Part shown: piece by piece, positions 10,519 through 20,670 of the stretch | How the letters are laid out: every line of letters starts with the position of its first letter | Numbering within the stretch: the stretch's first letter is position 1 | DNA from: Phialophora verrucosa | Taxonomy: Eukaryota > Ascomycota > Eurotiomycetes > Chaetothyriales > Herpotrichiellaceae | Reading direction: 5' to 3' | NCBI GenBank assembly: GCA_002099365.1 | Contig: MSED01000004.1 | Span: 1,798,001-1,862,000 of the forward strand | Length of the DNA stretch: 64,000 nucleotides | The notes under the pieces: model-generated | What the model was told of the DNA's origin: nothing | The model's input: only the letters and a program-made list of their open reading frames with translations | Databases searched by the model: none | Translations under genes and position numbers: made by a program

Positions 10519-11892
10519 TCACATCACCACACACCTCTGCATCTGAGCATGCTCATACGCAGCACCCCACCGGTCAATCCCAGCGGCAATCTCGTTTTGC
10601 TTCTGCTTCTCCTTCACATCGGCCTTGAAATTGGCGTGCAAAAACTTGACCATTTCTTGGTCAATGTTCTTCTCGGTGGCTTCCATGACCACCTCTTCCC
10701 GGCACAGTGGGCAATGATTCTTCTCCTCCTGCTGTAAAACAATCATGCATCTGATGCAAAACAGATGATTGCAGCGTAAGCGCACCGGTCTCCATGAGAT
10801 GCTGAAACAGATTGGACACAAGTAGTCGTTGAGCTGAGGAATGATGCTCAACACCTCTTCCGAGATAGTGAAGCATGTCGCCTTGGCCAAATCTTGCACA
10901 ATAAAAGGCGAGGACTTGGTGAGCGATTGCGCCACCGAGGACTTCGCGTGCAGAGCAGTTCGCTTGTCAAACTTCTTCATGATCTTGTTGAGAGCGGTGC
11001 GATTGATCTCTTGGAACTTGATCAGTCGCAGGAGGTTGACGTTAATTTGGAGGAACCGTGCCAGAGCGACGTTCGCCTTGTCTCCCAATCTGAAAGTGTC
11101 CTTCTTTTGTTGTGCGGAAAGAGACTGTGTGAAAGCCTGTAACTGCTTTTGAGCATGAGCTGCGTCGCGTGCGCCAGCATCTGCTTCGTGAGAGGACAAA
11201 AAGACTTCTGCATCCGAGTAGAGTTCAAAGATCTTCCGCCAAGTTTCGACTTCCTTCTTTGAACGCTTCTGCTTGCTTGCTCTCAGCGCACGGAGTTCGT
11301 TGCCTAGCCGGGTGATTTCATCCTGTAGCCGGTTATACTCGGCTTTCTGCAAGTCGTCCAGACAGGACAGTTCGTGGCGCAGTGTCTGGAAGAACTCGGA
11401 GTCTGCAGTCAGAGGCACCTCCACCAGTTCTATCTGACGCTTGTCAATGTCTGACGCTGACTCACCAGTGAACCTTCGTTGTTCATCTGGAGAATCCTCT
11501 CGCTGTAGACTGTTGTCACTATGGGCTCGGGAAGACCTGGCAAGCCGTCGCAGAATTCTCCGAGTGTCAGGACTGAGCCAGGCATCCATTGGCGAACCAT
11601 CGTGGGGATCGATGACAATTGTCAACTTCGGCGTGAAGCTGACCCTCTCCCCATCATCGACAGTGTACTGGAGTGGACGCTCAGCCGCTCCTTGGTCGGC
11701 ACCTAAGTCACTGGACTCAACGCGCTTCCACAGGGCGTCCAAAGTGTCTTTGTCGAGGCCAAGGCTCAGAAGTTCTTGTTGGACGCGCTTGATGCATTTC
11801 TTGAGCTTCTTGTAAGAGATGGCTGAGTTAACCCAGTCAGGAGGGTAGTCGCCACGAGCGAGGGTCGCTTCGAAATCCTGGCCGAATTTCAT
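10519..11892 (-). CDS. SPX domain - RING finger protein (putative E3 ubiquitin ligase) with C-terminal CaaX-like motif
   Basis: A single exon encodes 457 residues. The N terminus MKFGQDFEATLARG followed by WVNSAISYKKLKK is an SPX start, with the conserved lysines that bind inositol pyrophosphates. The SPX region runs to about residue 330, with a charged insert in the middle. A C3HC4 RING follows at about 359-398: CPIC, CNH, CIRC and CPLC. SPX-RING proteins such as fission yeast Pqr1 act as phosphate-responsive ubiquitin ligases for phosphate homeostasis; the same role is inferred here. The last four residues are CVVM, which fits the protein prenylation rule and would favour farnesylation (Met at X). 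That would place the ligase on a membrane. Confidence 0.88.
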   Translation of the reverse strand: MKFGQDFEATLARGDYPPDWVNSAISYKKLKKCIKRVQQELLSLGLDKDTLDALWKRVESSDLGADQGAAERPLQYTVDDGERVSFTPKLTIVIDPHDGSPMDAWLSPDTRRILRRLARSSRAHSDNSLQREDSPDEQRRFTGESASDIDKRQIELVEVPLTADSEFFQTLRHELSCLDDLQKAEYNRLQDEITRLGNELRALRASKQKRSKKEVETWRKIFELYSDAEVFLSSHEADAGARDAAHAQKQLQAFTQSLSAQQKKDTFRLGDKANVALARFLQINVNLLRLIKFQEINRTALNKIMKKFDKRTALHAKSSVAQSLTKSSPFIVQDLAKATCFTISEEVLSIIPQLNDYLCPICFSISWRPVRLRCNHLFCIRCMIVLQQEEKNHCPLCREEVVMEATEKNIDQEMVKFLHANFKADVKEKQKQNEIAAGIDRWGAAYEHAQMQRCVVM

Positions 11893-12515
11893 GGTGTATC
11901 ATTCTCAGTATCTACTCATAGAAAAGGACCAGGGACGAGGAAGTAGGGGTGTAAGAATACAAGTAGGTGAGGCAAATGTTTACGGTTAATCACATGGGTT
12001 TTCGCGTGATTATTCCTGGGATGGGCATTCCAGGATGGACGGGCCTCCAAGGCGGGAAAGTGCAATATTTAACCATTTCGCCGACGTACCCCAGACATTG
12101 GAAACCGCCACTGGCGGTGTATGTGAGCCACCGGAAATACGACCCGTGGAGTGAAATATCCTGCGGTCCCAGGCGACCAGATGACCTGCGGACTTCGTGC
12201 CATGTGCAACCATGCGGAACCAAGAAATCAGCATCCAACGCAAAGGTCAAAGTTTTCCCGAAGCTGACGTGCGATTGGCGGACCATGAATCCCAGACTAC
12301 TGCGGAACAGGACAGACACAAGCGAAAGGCAAACAAATGGCGCAGCAGATCGACAAGGCTTTAGATCCGTTCCAGAATATCGCTGTCCCCGTCTTTGGTT
12401 CGATCAGGCTTTTTGTGATCCGAGCGGGGCACTGGAGAGCGCCTCGTCTGATGGATTTGGGCCTTGATTTTCCTCCTGCCGCCCCCACAGCGATAACCTT
12501 TCCCCCTACCCAGAC
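11893..12515. other. Divergent promoter region of the SPX-RING and JJJ1 genes
   Basis: 623 bases between the two start codons. No coding family recognised. Confidence 0.4.
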
Positions 12516-14126
12516 ATGGGCCAACGACAATCTACCGGCAACGCCACGCAGGACGAGGCACCAGCGAAGGCAGACTACTACGACCTACTTGGCGTCGAAA
12601 GGACAGCGACCGACGACGAGATCAAGAAAGCGTACCGCCGGAAAGCCCTCGAATTACACCCCGATCGAAACTATGGCAACGTGGACGAAACCACCAGACT
12701 GTTTGCCGAAGTCCAGTCTGCCTACGAAGTCCTCTCAGATCCCCAAGAAAGAGCATGGTATGACTCGCATAGAGATATCCTCCTACGCGGAGGCCACGCC
12801 AGTGGCGCTGGTGGGGATGAGTTTTCATACAACATCCGCATGACGACGACGGAAGATGTGCTGAAGCTGATGATGAAGTTTAATGGTCGTCTGGAGTTCA
12901 GCGATGCGCCTAGTGGCTTTTTTGGTGGGTTGGACGACTTCTTCAAGCAGCTGGCCAAGGAGGAGGATATCGCCTGCCAGTGGGAGAACGAAGACCCGAT
13001 GGACTACCCTGAGTTCGGACACCGGGACGACCCTTATGAAGATGTGGTCCGCCCTTTTTACGCAGCTTGGACCGGCTTTGCTACGAGGAAGAGCTTCTCC
13101 TGGAAAGATGAATATCGGTTGTCGGATGCGCCAGACAGGAGAATTCGCCGACTGATGGAGAAGGAAAACAAGAAGATACGAGACGAGGCCATTCAAGAAT
13201 ACAATGAGGCAGTACGTACACTCATTGCGTTTGTCCGAAAACGGGATCCTCGCGTACAGAACAACCAGGTATCCGAGGCTGAGAGGCAAAAGGCGCTTCG
13301 AGAAGCGGCTGCCGCACAGGCTACAAGATCAAGAGCAGCACGGCAGGCCAAGTTCCAAGAAGCCGGAGAGCATGCCATACCAGACTGGGCCAAGTCCAGG
13401 ACAAAAGATGCATACGAAGGAGGTTTCTCAAGTGAGTCTGAAGTTGAAGAACATGAGTATGACTGTGTAGTCTGCGACAAGACCTTTAAAAGCGAGGCAC
13501 AGTTCATAGCACATGAGAAGAGCAAGAAGCATATCAAACTACTGAAACAGCTTCGAAAGGAGATGCAGGTTGAAGGTGCCGAGCTGAATCTAGCTAATGG
13601 ACACATCGCTGCGGAGCATGGTGATGCAGCTGCCGATGAAGACCGAATTGCCAGAGAATCTGATGACTCGCCGTCCCGAGAGGCACCCATGTCTGAAGGC
13701 GAGTCTGAGTCCGATAACAAAGAGCGAATACAGGAGAAGAACGGCTCTGCGAAGACGGAGAGGGACGCCGAGGTTTCTGATGCCTCCCCAGACGAAAATG
13801 ACGATTACGCATCCCGGACCGAGATCGAAGACCGCCTTGCTCGAGAGCCTATCGACAAGGCCTCTGCAACCTTTGAAGATTTGAGTCTGACTGGTACCCC
13901 GATGGCGTCCGACCCCGAACAAACAGGGCAGCCAAAACTCGGCAAAGCAAAGCAGAAGAAAGCAAAGAAGGCTGCCCGGAAGGCCGCAGCGGAGTTTCAG
14001 TGTGTCGTGTGCAAGGCCGAATTTCCTTCAAAGACGCGACTATTCAACCATATTGAAGAGGAGGATCACGCTGCTCCTTTGACACAGGTAAAGGCGGTCA
14101 AGGGCGGAAAAGGAAAGAAAAGGTGA
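12516..14126 (+). CDS. JJJ1: J-protein co-chaperone JJJ1 (DNAJC21-like), ribosome biogenesis
   Basis: One exon, 536 residues. The J domain spans about residues 20-88 with HPD at 48-50. A central acidic/aromatic block around DFFKQLAKEED and FYAAWTGFATRKSF is the JJJ1/DNAJC21 signature. Two U1-like C2H2 zinc fingers follow, beginning at Cys 317 (CVVCDKTF) and Cys 496 (CVVCKAEF), separated by a long Ser/Glu/Asp-rich linker. The C terminus is lysine-rich. In yeast Jjj1 works with Hsp70 Ssa and Rei1 in the cytosol to release and recycle Arx1 from pre-60S particles. All elements are present, so the same role is expected. The start is the first ATG of the frame and lies just before the J domain. Confidence 0.93.
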   Translation: MGQRQSTGNATQDEAPAKADYYDLLGVERTATDDEIKKAYRRKALELHPDRNYGNVDETTRLFAEVQSAYEVLSDPQERAWYDSHRDILLRGGHASGAGGDEFSYNIRMTTTEDVLKLMMKFNGRLEFSDAPSGFFGGLDDFFKQLAKEEDIACQWENEDPMDYPEFGHRDDPYEDVVRPFYAAWTGFATRKSFSWKDEYRLSDAPDRRIRRLMEKENKKIRDEAIQEYNEAVRTLIAFVRKRDPRVQNNQVSEAERQKALREAAAAQATRSRAARQAKFQEAGEHAIPDWAKSRTKDAYEGGFSSESEVEEHEYDCVVCDKTFKSEAQFIAHEKSKKHIKLLKQLRKEMQVEGAELNLANGHIAAEHGDAAADEDRIARESDDSPSREAPMSEGESESDNKERIQEKNGSAKTERDAEVSDASPDENDDYASRTEIEDRLAREPIDKASATFEDLSLTGTPMASDPEQTGQPKLGKAKQKKAKKAARKAAAEFQCVVCKAEFPSKTRLFNHIEEEDHAAPLTQVKAVKGGKGKKR

Positions 14127-14718
14127 TGTTATCGTATGATGATTGTTGTTTACGTGCTGGGCGAGGCCGATCGCGCATATATACCCCTTAGAGGCGACTG
14201 CATAGCGAAGGCGTTTAGAGCGAAGTCTTGGTTATGGTTGAAGGGGAACGAGACTACAGTTTCTTGAACAGAATCAGCGAAGACACTCACTGACGACGCC
14301 GACCAAATGTCAATCCGAAGTTGCTCCTGACCGCCTGTGGCAACCTTCTAGGCGTGCCCCACAAGCACGGAGGGCAGATTGCTACGCTTAATTATTGCCC
14401 CACTGCAGCTCTGTTCGTTCTGCTTTCAACTTTCCTTGTTCCTTGAAAACAACACGAACATGACCTGCATCATTGGTGGCATTAAGATACTGCCCTATAT
14501 CCCCGCACTGCAGATGCTATGGTTCCGCACGAATGGACTGCTGAACGTTGTACACCGCATGGCGTGCATGAAACTCAGCTGAGACAAATTCATCTGCGTC
14601 TTGCCGGTCAAGCTCGTCCGACTACGGAGCAGAACTTGGTCCTTTCTCCAAGCCATGACCTGAGGCAACATCAGAGAGATTCATTTCAGGGAAATTGCTA
14701 CGCCTTGGTGTCAGTGGT
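14127..14718. other. Intergenic region
   Basis: 592 bases between two same-strand genes. A TATA-like stretch near 14177-14185 lies just after the JJJ1 stop. No other feature recognised. Confidence 0.3.
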
Positions 14719-16011
14719 ATGGCGAACATTCGCTGTGCAGAGCCCGATCTGCAACTGGACGTAGACATCATGATCCTCGATTACACACTGTTTCAATCCA
14801 TCAAGGCACAATTGCAAGTCCTTTCTCGCGGGCTCTATGGCAACGAAGACACGGGTAGATCCCGCGAGGCCCGGCGCCTTTTAACCATCTTCGACTCGTT
14901 CATCCAGATCTTCAATGAACATCACCCAAGCTACGAGCATAGTCCAGGATTGACTTTCAGACTCGACATCCTGGAATTTCTGGTTCTCCTCTCCGGCTTG
15001 TCATCTGGTCCCTCGTCTCATTTCACAGATGTAATGTTAGAGAAGCTCAAGGCTCGCGCACAGGACGATATCCATGCTCGCCGAAAGTGGCAGGCAGCGC
15101 GCCGAAGCCACTTGCGAAGACTGGAGAAGCGTCCAGCCACAGCTTCGGAGACAGACCTGGTCGACTGGGACGTGGAACGCCAGATATACAAAGTGTGGAC
15201 GCATCAATACGCGTCAAGCCCTGGCGCAGATCCACGGGTCATCAAGGTCTTGTTGCTTTTCCACTTGTTACCACGGTTCATGGTTATCTCGGCCAAGTTC
15301 TCGGACCTGATAGACCAGGGTCTCGACCAGCGATGGATGCAGGTTGCGTGCGAACTCATGCTCCGAACAGGCCTTGAGTCGTTGCGATTTCAGACTCTGA
15401 CCCGCCAAGCAGACGCTGTGCCGTCACTGGAAGACTGCTTTGCTTGGGGCTACGTCGATCCTAGAGATCTTCCAGATATCGGCGCTACTGCCGCCTGTGA
15501 CGTGGAAGTCGTCGATTTGGTCAACAAGATGTTCCGCCTGCCAACCAGTTCCGTCTCCGCCGAAGGCGTGGAAGACCCTGAATGGACAAAGCTACGCATC
15601 AGCATGCTCCAAGAGTTTTCCATTGTCGCAGACGCTCCTATCGTGTCTCGAGAAGAGTGTTTCGACCGACTTGCCGAAAAGTATCCGTTGGAAGACTTTG
15701 TGCAGAAGCTGGTCAGCGTGTTGCACAATATCTGGGACTTGAGCTGTCGGGACGAATACTTGGGAAAGCCGGTCCTTGTCGAAATTGAAGAAGGGCATCT
15801 CCAAAGCTTAGACATCGTAGGAACAGAGTTTGACGAGTTTGCTTCTAAGGTCGGTCTGCCAACGCGGTTTGATTCACTCGGACGGATTGATATGACCATG
15901 GGCAATTCCGAGCAGAGCCTCAATGGGCGATTCCAACACGAATTAGAGCGTCTCTGGCAAGTCAATAACCGTTCGAACGGCACGAGCCCGGTTGTAAAAT
16001 TGGAGGACTGA
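14719..16011 (+). CDS. Hypothetical fungal protein, mostly helical
   Basis: One exon of 430 residues from ATG 14719; a longer frame upstream has only a TTG. I do not recognise a family. The protein appears soluble and largely helical, with a basic segment around residues 120-145 (RARAQDD, RRSHLRRLEKRP) and a leucine-rich hydrophobic segment near 175-190 (VLLLFHLLPRFMVIS). The latter is probably a buried helix rather than a membrane span. The C-terminal third is acidic. No catalytic motif or zinc site was visible. Continuous frame over 1.3 kb and even codon use support a real gene. Confidence 0.7.
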   Translation: MANIRCAEPDLQLDVDIMILDYTLFQSIKAQLQVLSRGLYGNEDTGRSREARRLLTIFDSFIQIFNEHHPSYEHSPGLTFRLDILEFLVLLSGLSSGPSSHFTDVMLEKLKARAQDDIHARRKWQAARRSHLRRLEKRPATASETDLVDWDVERQIYKVWTHQYASSPGADPRVIKVLLLFHLLPRFMVISAKFSDLIDQGLDQRWMQVACELMLRTGLESLRFQTLTRQADAVPSLEDCFAWGYVDPRDLPDIGATAACDVEVVDLVNKMFRLPTSSVSAEGVEDPEWTKLRISMLQEFSIVADAPIVSREECFDRLAEKYPLEDFVQKLVSVLHNIWDLSCRDEYLGKPVLVEIEEGHLQSLDIVGTEFDEFASKVGLPTRFDSLGRIDMTMGNSEQSLNGRFQHELERLWQVNNRSNGTSPVVKLED

Positions 16012-16578
16012 TATCAAGACGTGCATACGAGTCAATCACAGCGGCTCTGGTGACAGTTGATTCACTGTTAGTGCATATCCACGTTGATTTCTATGTCGAC
16101 CCGTGCAAAGTGTGATTTATCACTCAAGTCTCGGGCACTCACGTTTCTCGCGACGCCCAACGGCACAGTTCTGTCTTTCTCGCCACCTGTCACCTCACAC
16201 GTACCTGCCAACACCTCTCATCCTTCCAGTCTGGCCAGATAGTTCAACTACACCGTACGAATGTTTGGTATGGGCCAGAACAGCCTCGGTTGTGAACTTC
16301 ATCGTACTTCTTGGCACTATTGTGCAATGTCATTCAGCTTTCGCTTGCGGCTTTTCCACATCGCATTCTTCTTCCCTCATCACCTACCTATCCCTAGTCT
16401 GATTTCTGGACTTTTACTGTCTTTCAATACTCTGCAACTTGTGCGTCGATGTCTCCTTCTAATTTTCTGGAAGGGTATGTCTGGGAACCCAAAGTTTGAC
16501 ACTAGGCTGTAACTCCCCGAGCTCATCTTGCTTGGTTTGCATCCTCGAAGAAAGACTAATTCCACGATGATGTATTGA
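16012..16578. other. Convergent 3' region
   Basis: 567 bases between two stop codons of convergent genes; nothing recognised. Confidence 0.35.
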
Positions 16579-17923
16579 TTAGACGGATTTTCTCTCATCT
16601 GCGGTCTTCGCGCACTGCTCCAAGACATCCCAAAATGTATGCGTATGCAGAGTTCTAGGTATCCTTACGCCTTTCACAACACCACCTACACCTGCCTCTA
16701 CTTTCTTGACGATGGTCCTACCCACTTCTCCTCGCACAGAATCAAGCGGGCTATGTGCTCCATCTGTCACAACTTTGACATCATATCGGTCCCCGTCATC
16801 CTCATATATGCCGCTAGAATAGCCAAACAAGGCGGCAACGGCAAGCGGATCATGCAACGGAGGGCCTTCATACACATCAAACCACTCCACATAACTCTGC
16901 GCGAAAAAGGTGAGTATCTCGTGGAGGAAGAGGCGCAGCTGACTCGGTTTCTCGGAGCCCAAGAATCGTGCTCGGACCTCTTTAGTTGCGAGACATTGAT
17001 GTGTCAAATCGAGTGTGATGAGGGTCGTTTTCGCTGATATGATGGGGTTCGAAAAGACGGCCTGCGCAGCTTCAGGATCGCAATAGATGTTGAACTCGGC
17101 CCAAGGAGTCTCGTTTCCGAAACCCTCCGCTTGACCTAGGGTTTTGCCAAACTCTTTCGATACCTGAGGGCAGAAATTGCCTCCGACCGCGCCACCCATG
17201 ATGCTCAGGCTAACGCAAGGACACGGTTAGAGGCAGCTCCATGTTGTCTCAAAAAATTGCTGCCTTTGGGACGATGGTCTAAAGCATGCTCCAACTTACC
17301 CAGCAAGGTGATGGGCAACTTCCGGATACGTCGAGAAGAGCAGGGCAGCGTTCGTGCAAGGCCCAGTGGCCACATACCACGCCGTCTGAGGCGGCTGCGC
17401 CATGATAGCGTCGCGGGTGGCGACAAGGAAGTTCACATCCCTGACGATATTGGTTGTTGGCTGGGGAAGGAGAGTGGTACCGCCGAGACCTGTGGGACCT
17501 GGACACGGTGAGCACCTGGGCATGCAGTCACGGGCACGGGCACTGTTCACCATGGATGTCCGGTGTGTCGACTTCTGCGCGGCAGAAAGGCTTTACCGAA
17601 CCAGGATAAACCTTGACGTCTGTCCTTCCTACGGCGCTGAGGACGGCGCTCGAGTTATTCGTGGTGTGGATCTGAGGAGCATTGCCGTGGGTTGAGCTAA
17701 CACCGAGGAAATTCAATTGCGGGTGGTGTGCGGCAATGAGAATGGCAAAGACGTCCTGTGGTCTCAGTTGGTCGTGTACTTGGCTGGCAGCATGGAAGGG
17801 AGTCTCCTACATCGTGGCCTCCGCAATGTCAGTAGCCACCGCACTCCCTCTCTTCCTGGAGGTAAGCACAAATTTACACTTACCTGTGTCGACATCCAAC
17901 CACACTGGCACTCTGTCTGCCAT
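16579..17923 (-). CDS. Inosine-uridine-preferring nucleoside hydrolase (URH1-like), 5 exons including a microexon
   Basis: Exons 17923-17884, 17818-17811, 17755-17551, 17498-17300 and 17209-16579 give 360 residues. Exon 2 is only 8 bases. It is required to complete the calcium-binding N-terminal motif DTGHDDVFAI; joining exon 1 directly to exon 3 breaks the frame. Other family features are STHGN, an IHGPTGLGGT segment, LSIMGGAV and a late HDPLAVAALF carrying the conserved His-Asp. These enzymes hydrolyse the N-glycosidic bond of ribonucleosides to ribose and base in the cytosol, for pyrimidine/purine salvage and catabolism. Which nucleoside is preferred cannot be read from the sequence. The gene is divergent from an amino-acid/choline-type permease and lies 2.7 kb from a guanine deaminase. 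Confidence 0.88.
17811..17818 (-). other. 8-base microexon of the nucleoside hydrolase gene
   Basis: GCCACGAT is flanked by an acceptor AG at 17820-17819, with an ACTGAC branch-like sequence just before, and a GTAGGA donor at 17810-17805. It supplies the Gly-His-Asp codons that complete the DTGHDD calcium site. The flanking introns are 65 and 55 bases. Confidence 0.75.
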
Positions 17924-18566
17924 CCCGTCGCTCTACACTAATCTTCGAGAACGCCACAAGTCTCATCTGTTGAGCTCCCTATGTCTCCGGTCAGGTCGTT
18001 CCGTCTCTCTCAAAGCTCTCACCTACAGATGGACTTCTTCAGAATGACGTGGCATTATATCCTACATCCCGTGCATGATATTTCAGCGGCATCTAGGATT
18101 CCCGTACCCAGCCACCTTCCTCTCTCGGCATTGTGGATATCGCTGCGTGCATTACTCCGAAGGGGGCGACCATAGGATAGTGCATTGTCGGATCTTTTGT
18201 GCCTGCCGAGATAAGCTTGTTTCCGTCCATCTCACCAGTCAGAGCTCTCGTCGCATGGAGACGCGGATCTCCTATGGCGGGTGCAGTAAGCTAGCTCGTG
18301 TCTTACGGTCAATGTATGTTCGCCGCCAATAACATGCATCCACTCCTTTGGACAAAGTCACTTATCGGGGGTCGAGACGTTATCGGCCTGCTAAAGTCAG
18401 ACGACTCTGAATGCGGGCTCGATGTCTTTCAACCCCTCGCCGATAAGGACGCAGAACGCATGGCCCAGGCTTTCCTTTCGCTTGGATTTATACATTTTAT
18501 AGGGACCTCGAGCAATCGAGATGTCTGGCAGCAAACCCCGTCACGAAATCACCAGACAACATCACA
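17924..18566. promoter_or_regulatory. Divergent promoter region with three GATAAG elements
   Basis: 643 bases separate the nucleoside hydrolase and permease start codons. Perfect GATAAG hexamers occur at 18210-18215 (+), 18361-18366 (as CTTATC) and 18442-18447 (+). GATA factors of the AreA type bind HGATAR and activate nitrogen-scavenging genes when good nitrogen is scarce. Three in 240 bases just upstream of a permease is suggestive. A TATA-like TTATACATTTTATA lies near 18487-18500. Function is inferred. Confidence 0.5.
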
Positions 18567-20162
18567 ATGACTACCCACGAACGATCGTCGGGCAGCAACG
18601 CAGCAGCATTGACCGAGGATGTCCTCAACCTCGAGAGCTTTGGCTACAAGCAGGAGCTTAAGCGAGACTTCTCGCTCTTCGGGATGGTCGGCTTCGCCTT
18701 TTCGGTCTTGACCTGCTGGACCGCGCTCGGAGGCTCTCTGGTGGCTGCCATTGAAGCAGGAGGGCCGCCGGTCATCATCTACAGCTGGATCGGAGTCTCC
18801 TTCTTCTCCCTGTTTGTGGCCTATTCTTTCGCGGAGATATGCAGCGCCTTCCCCGTTGCTGGTGGCCAATACTCGTGGGTTGCGATCTTGACACCGCCGA
18901 AGTGGGCAAGACTCACCTCCTACTTGTGTGGCTGGTTCATTGTCATCGGGTTTTTGTCCGCCGGAGCTGCGAATGGCTTCATCGGGGCAAGCTTTGTGCT
19001 CGGAATGGCACAGATCGCACATCCAGACTTCGTGATTGAGAGGTGGCACACTTGCCTCGTGTGCTATCTCGTCCTGATCCTCGCCGCTGCAGTCAATGTC
19101 TGGGGCCGGCATCTTTTGAATAAACTGGGCAAGGTGATGATCACCTTCAACTTGCTATCGTTCATCACCATCATCATCGTCATTTTGGCCAAGGATCAAC
19201 AGAAAGCCAGTGCCGCGTTCGTCTTCAAGGACTTCAACAACAACACTGGCTTCGGCAACTCTTACGCCAGTTTGCTGGGAATCCTCCAGGCGGCTTTTGG
19301 CATGACGGGATACGATGCAACGGCACACATGACCGAAGAAATGCGCAACGCCAGGCACGATGCTCCAAAAGCGATCATCTGGTCCGTCTGGATCGGTGCA
19401 TTCACAGGTTTCGCCTTCCTGATTGCGGCCTTTTTCTGCATCCGCAACCTCACGGCGATCGAGACGTCCTCGACAGGTGTCCCTCTGATTGCCATATTCT
19501 ATGAAGCCACCGGGAGCGTGGGAGGCGCAGTTGGCCTTACCACCCTCGTCACCATTATCGCTCTGGTCAGCTTGTGCTTCCTGATGGCGCAGAGCTCAAG
19601 AGTCGTGTTCTCTTTCGCTCGCGACCACGGGCTGCCCTTCTCCGGCACCATCAGCAAGGTCCATCCGACGCTCCATGTACCCGTCTACAGCATCTTGACC
19701 GTCCTTGTTGTTAACATGGCCCTGATGGCCATCTACTTCGGATCGGTTACCGGGTTCAACACGGTGCTGGGAATCTCCACCGAAGGCTTCTACCTGTCCT
19801 ACATCATGCCACTCCTCGTTCGCATCTGGGGCCGACTGGAAGGTCGAAACACGATCGACAGCGCCTACTCGTTGGGTCGGTTCGGCATGCTCTTCAACAT
19901 CGTCGGCATCCTGTACCTCACTTTCGCTGCCATCGTGTTCAACTTCCCGTCCGTCAGCCCCGTCAATGGCAGCAACATGAACTACACCTCGGCTGCTGTC
20001 GGCGTATGTGGTCTGATTGCCGCCGTCACGTGGATGACCACGGGCCGCACGCACTTCACAGGTCCTCGACGAGGTGGGATCTTGGAGGGCAGACAACCGA
20101 GCCTTCACGAAGGCCTTCATCACGTCAAGCCTACTCCCGATCCGAAGAGTCTCGATGATTGA
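18567..20162 (+). CDS. Amino-acid / GABA / choline-type permease (APC superfamily)
   Basis: One exon, 531 residues. A soluble N terminus ends in FGYKQELKRDFSLFGMVGFA, the usual lead into helix 1 of fungal GABA/choline permeases of the amino-acid/choline transporter family. About twelve hydrophobic segments follow, including AEICSAFPVAGGQY (helix 2-3 region) and GMTGYDATAHMTEE, a segment close to the family consensus GYDxxAHxxEE. The fragment RVVFSFARDHGLPFS is another family landmark. Such carriers import GABA, amino acids, choline or polyamines across the plasma membrane by proton symport; the substrate here is unresolved. Upstream GATAAG elements suggest nitrogen control. The gene is convergent with guanine deaminase. 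Confidence 0.88.
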   Translation: MTTHERSSGSNAAALTEDVLNLESFGYKQELKRDFSLFGMVGFAFSVLTCWTALGGSLVAAIEAGGPPVIIYSWIGVSFFSLFVAYSFAEICSAFPVAGGQYSWVAILTPPKWARLTSYLCGWFIVIGFLSAGAANGFIGASFVLGMAQIAHPDFVIERWHTCLVCYLVLILAAAVNVWGRHLLNKLGKVMITFNLLSFITIIIVILAKDQQKASAAFVFKDFNNNTGFGNSYASLLGILQAAFGMTGYDATAHMTEEMRNARHDAPKAIIWSVWIGAFTGFAFLIAAFFCIRNLTAIETSSTGVPLIAIFYEATGSVGGAVGLTTLVTIIALVSLCFLMAQSSRVVFSFARDHGLPFSGTISKVHPTLHVPVYSILTVLVVNMALMAIYFGSVTGFNTVLGISTEGFYLSYIMPLLVRIWGRLEGRNTIDSAYSLGRFGMLFNIVGILYLTFAAIVFNFPSVSPVNGSNMNYTSAAVGVCGLIAAVTWMTTGRTHFTGPRRGGILEGRQPSLHEGLHHVKPTPDPKSLDD

Positions 20163-20221
20163 GGATGGAGGAGTTTGAGTAAGTTTAGCGCTCACTTGTA
20201 CACTATTGTGCCTTTGTACAA

Positions 20222-20476
20222 GCACTTGTCCGGAATGGACTGGCGTATTTTGTAGAATTCTGGGGGGAGCGGGTGCTTTGGATCGTTCACCTCCACTGTA
20301 TGGGTACAGCGACATGACAGTACGGAGGCACTTGTTCGGAATGAACTGACGACGAGATGATGTAGCAAGCGAGTTGGTTTGATTTTGGTTTGGTGCGATT
20401 TGAATTTTATGATACCCACACCTTGTACTACTATGGCTGAGCCACACGGTACAGGCACTTGTCCGGAATGGACTGG
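20222..20476 (+). repeat. Three dispersed copies of a 22-base repeat in the convergent 3' region
   Basis: GCACTTGTCCGGAATGGACTGG occurs at 20222-20243 and again exactly at 20455-20476. A third copy at 20328-20349 has three substitutions and loses the central symmetry. The spacings are 106 and 127 bases. All lie in the 508-base gap 20163-20670 between the convergent permease and guanine deaminase stops, which holds nothing else I recognise. The core TCCGGAATGGA is partly self-complementary. Confidence 0.7.
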
Positions 20477-20670
20477 GGTTCCAGCGTTGATGTGTTTGAT
20501 ATTTACAGACTTCTTGTCGCGGGACAGACTGACGGCAAGGGAGCAAAGTGCACGCATAATTGATCAATATACACTCAATCTCCTCTCGTCTCATCGTCTC
20601 ATGCCCTGTTTTCCATGCCATGACCGAGAAGCCCGTACCGTACCACTGTACAATGTCCAGTGTCCAGTAT

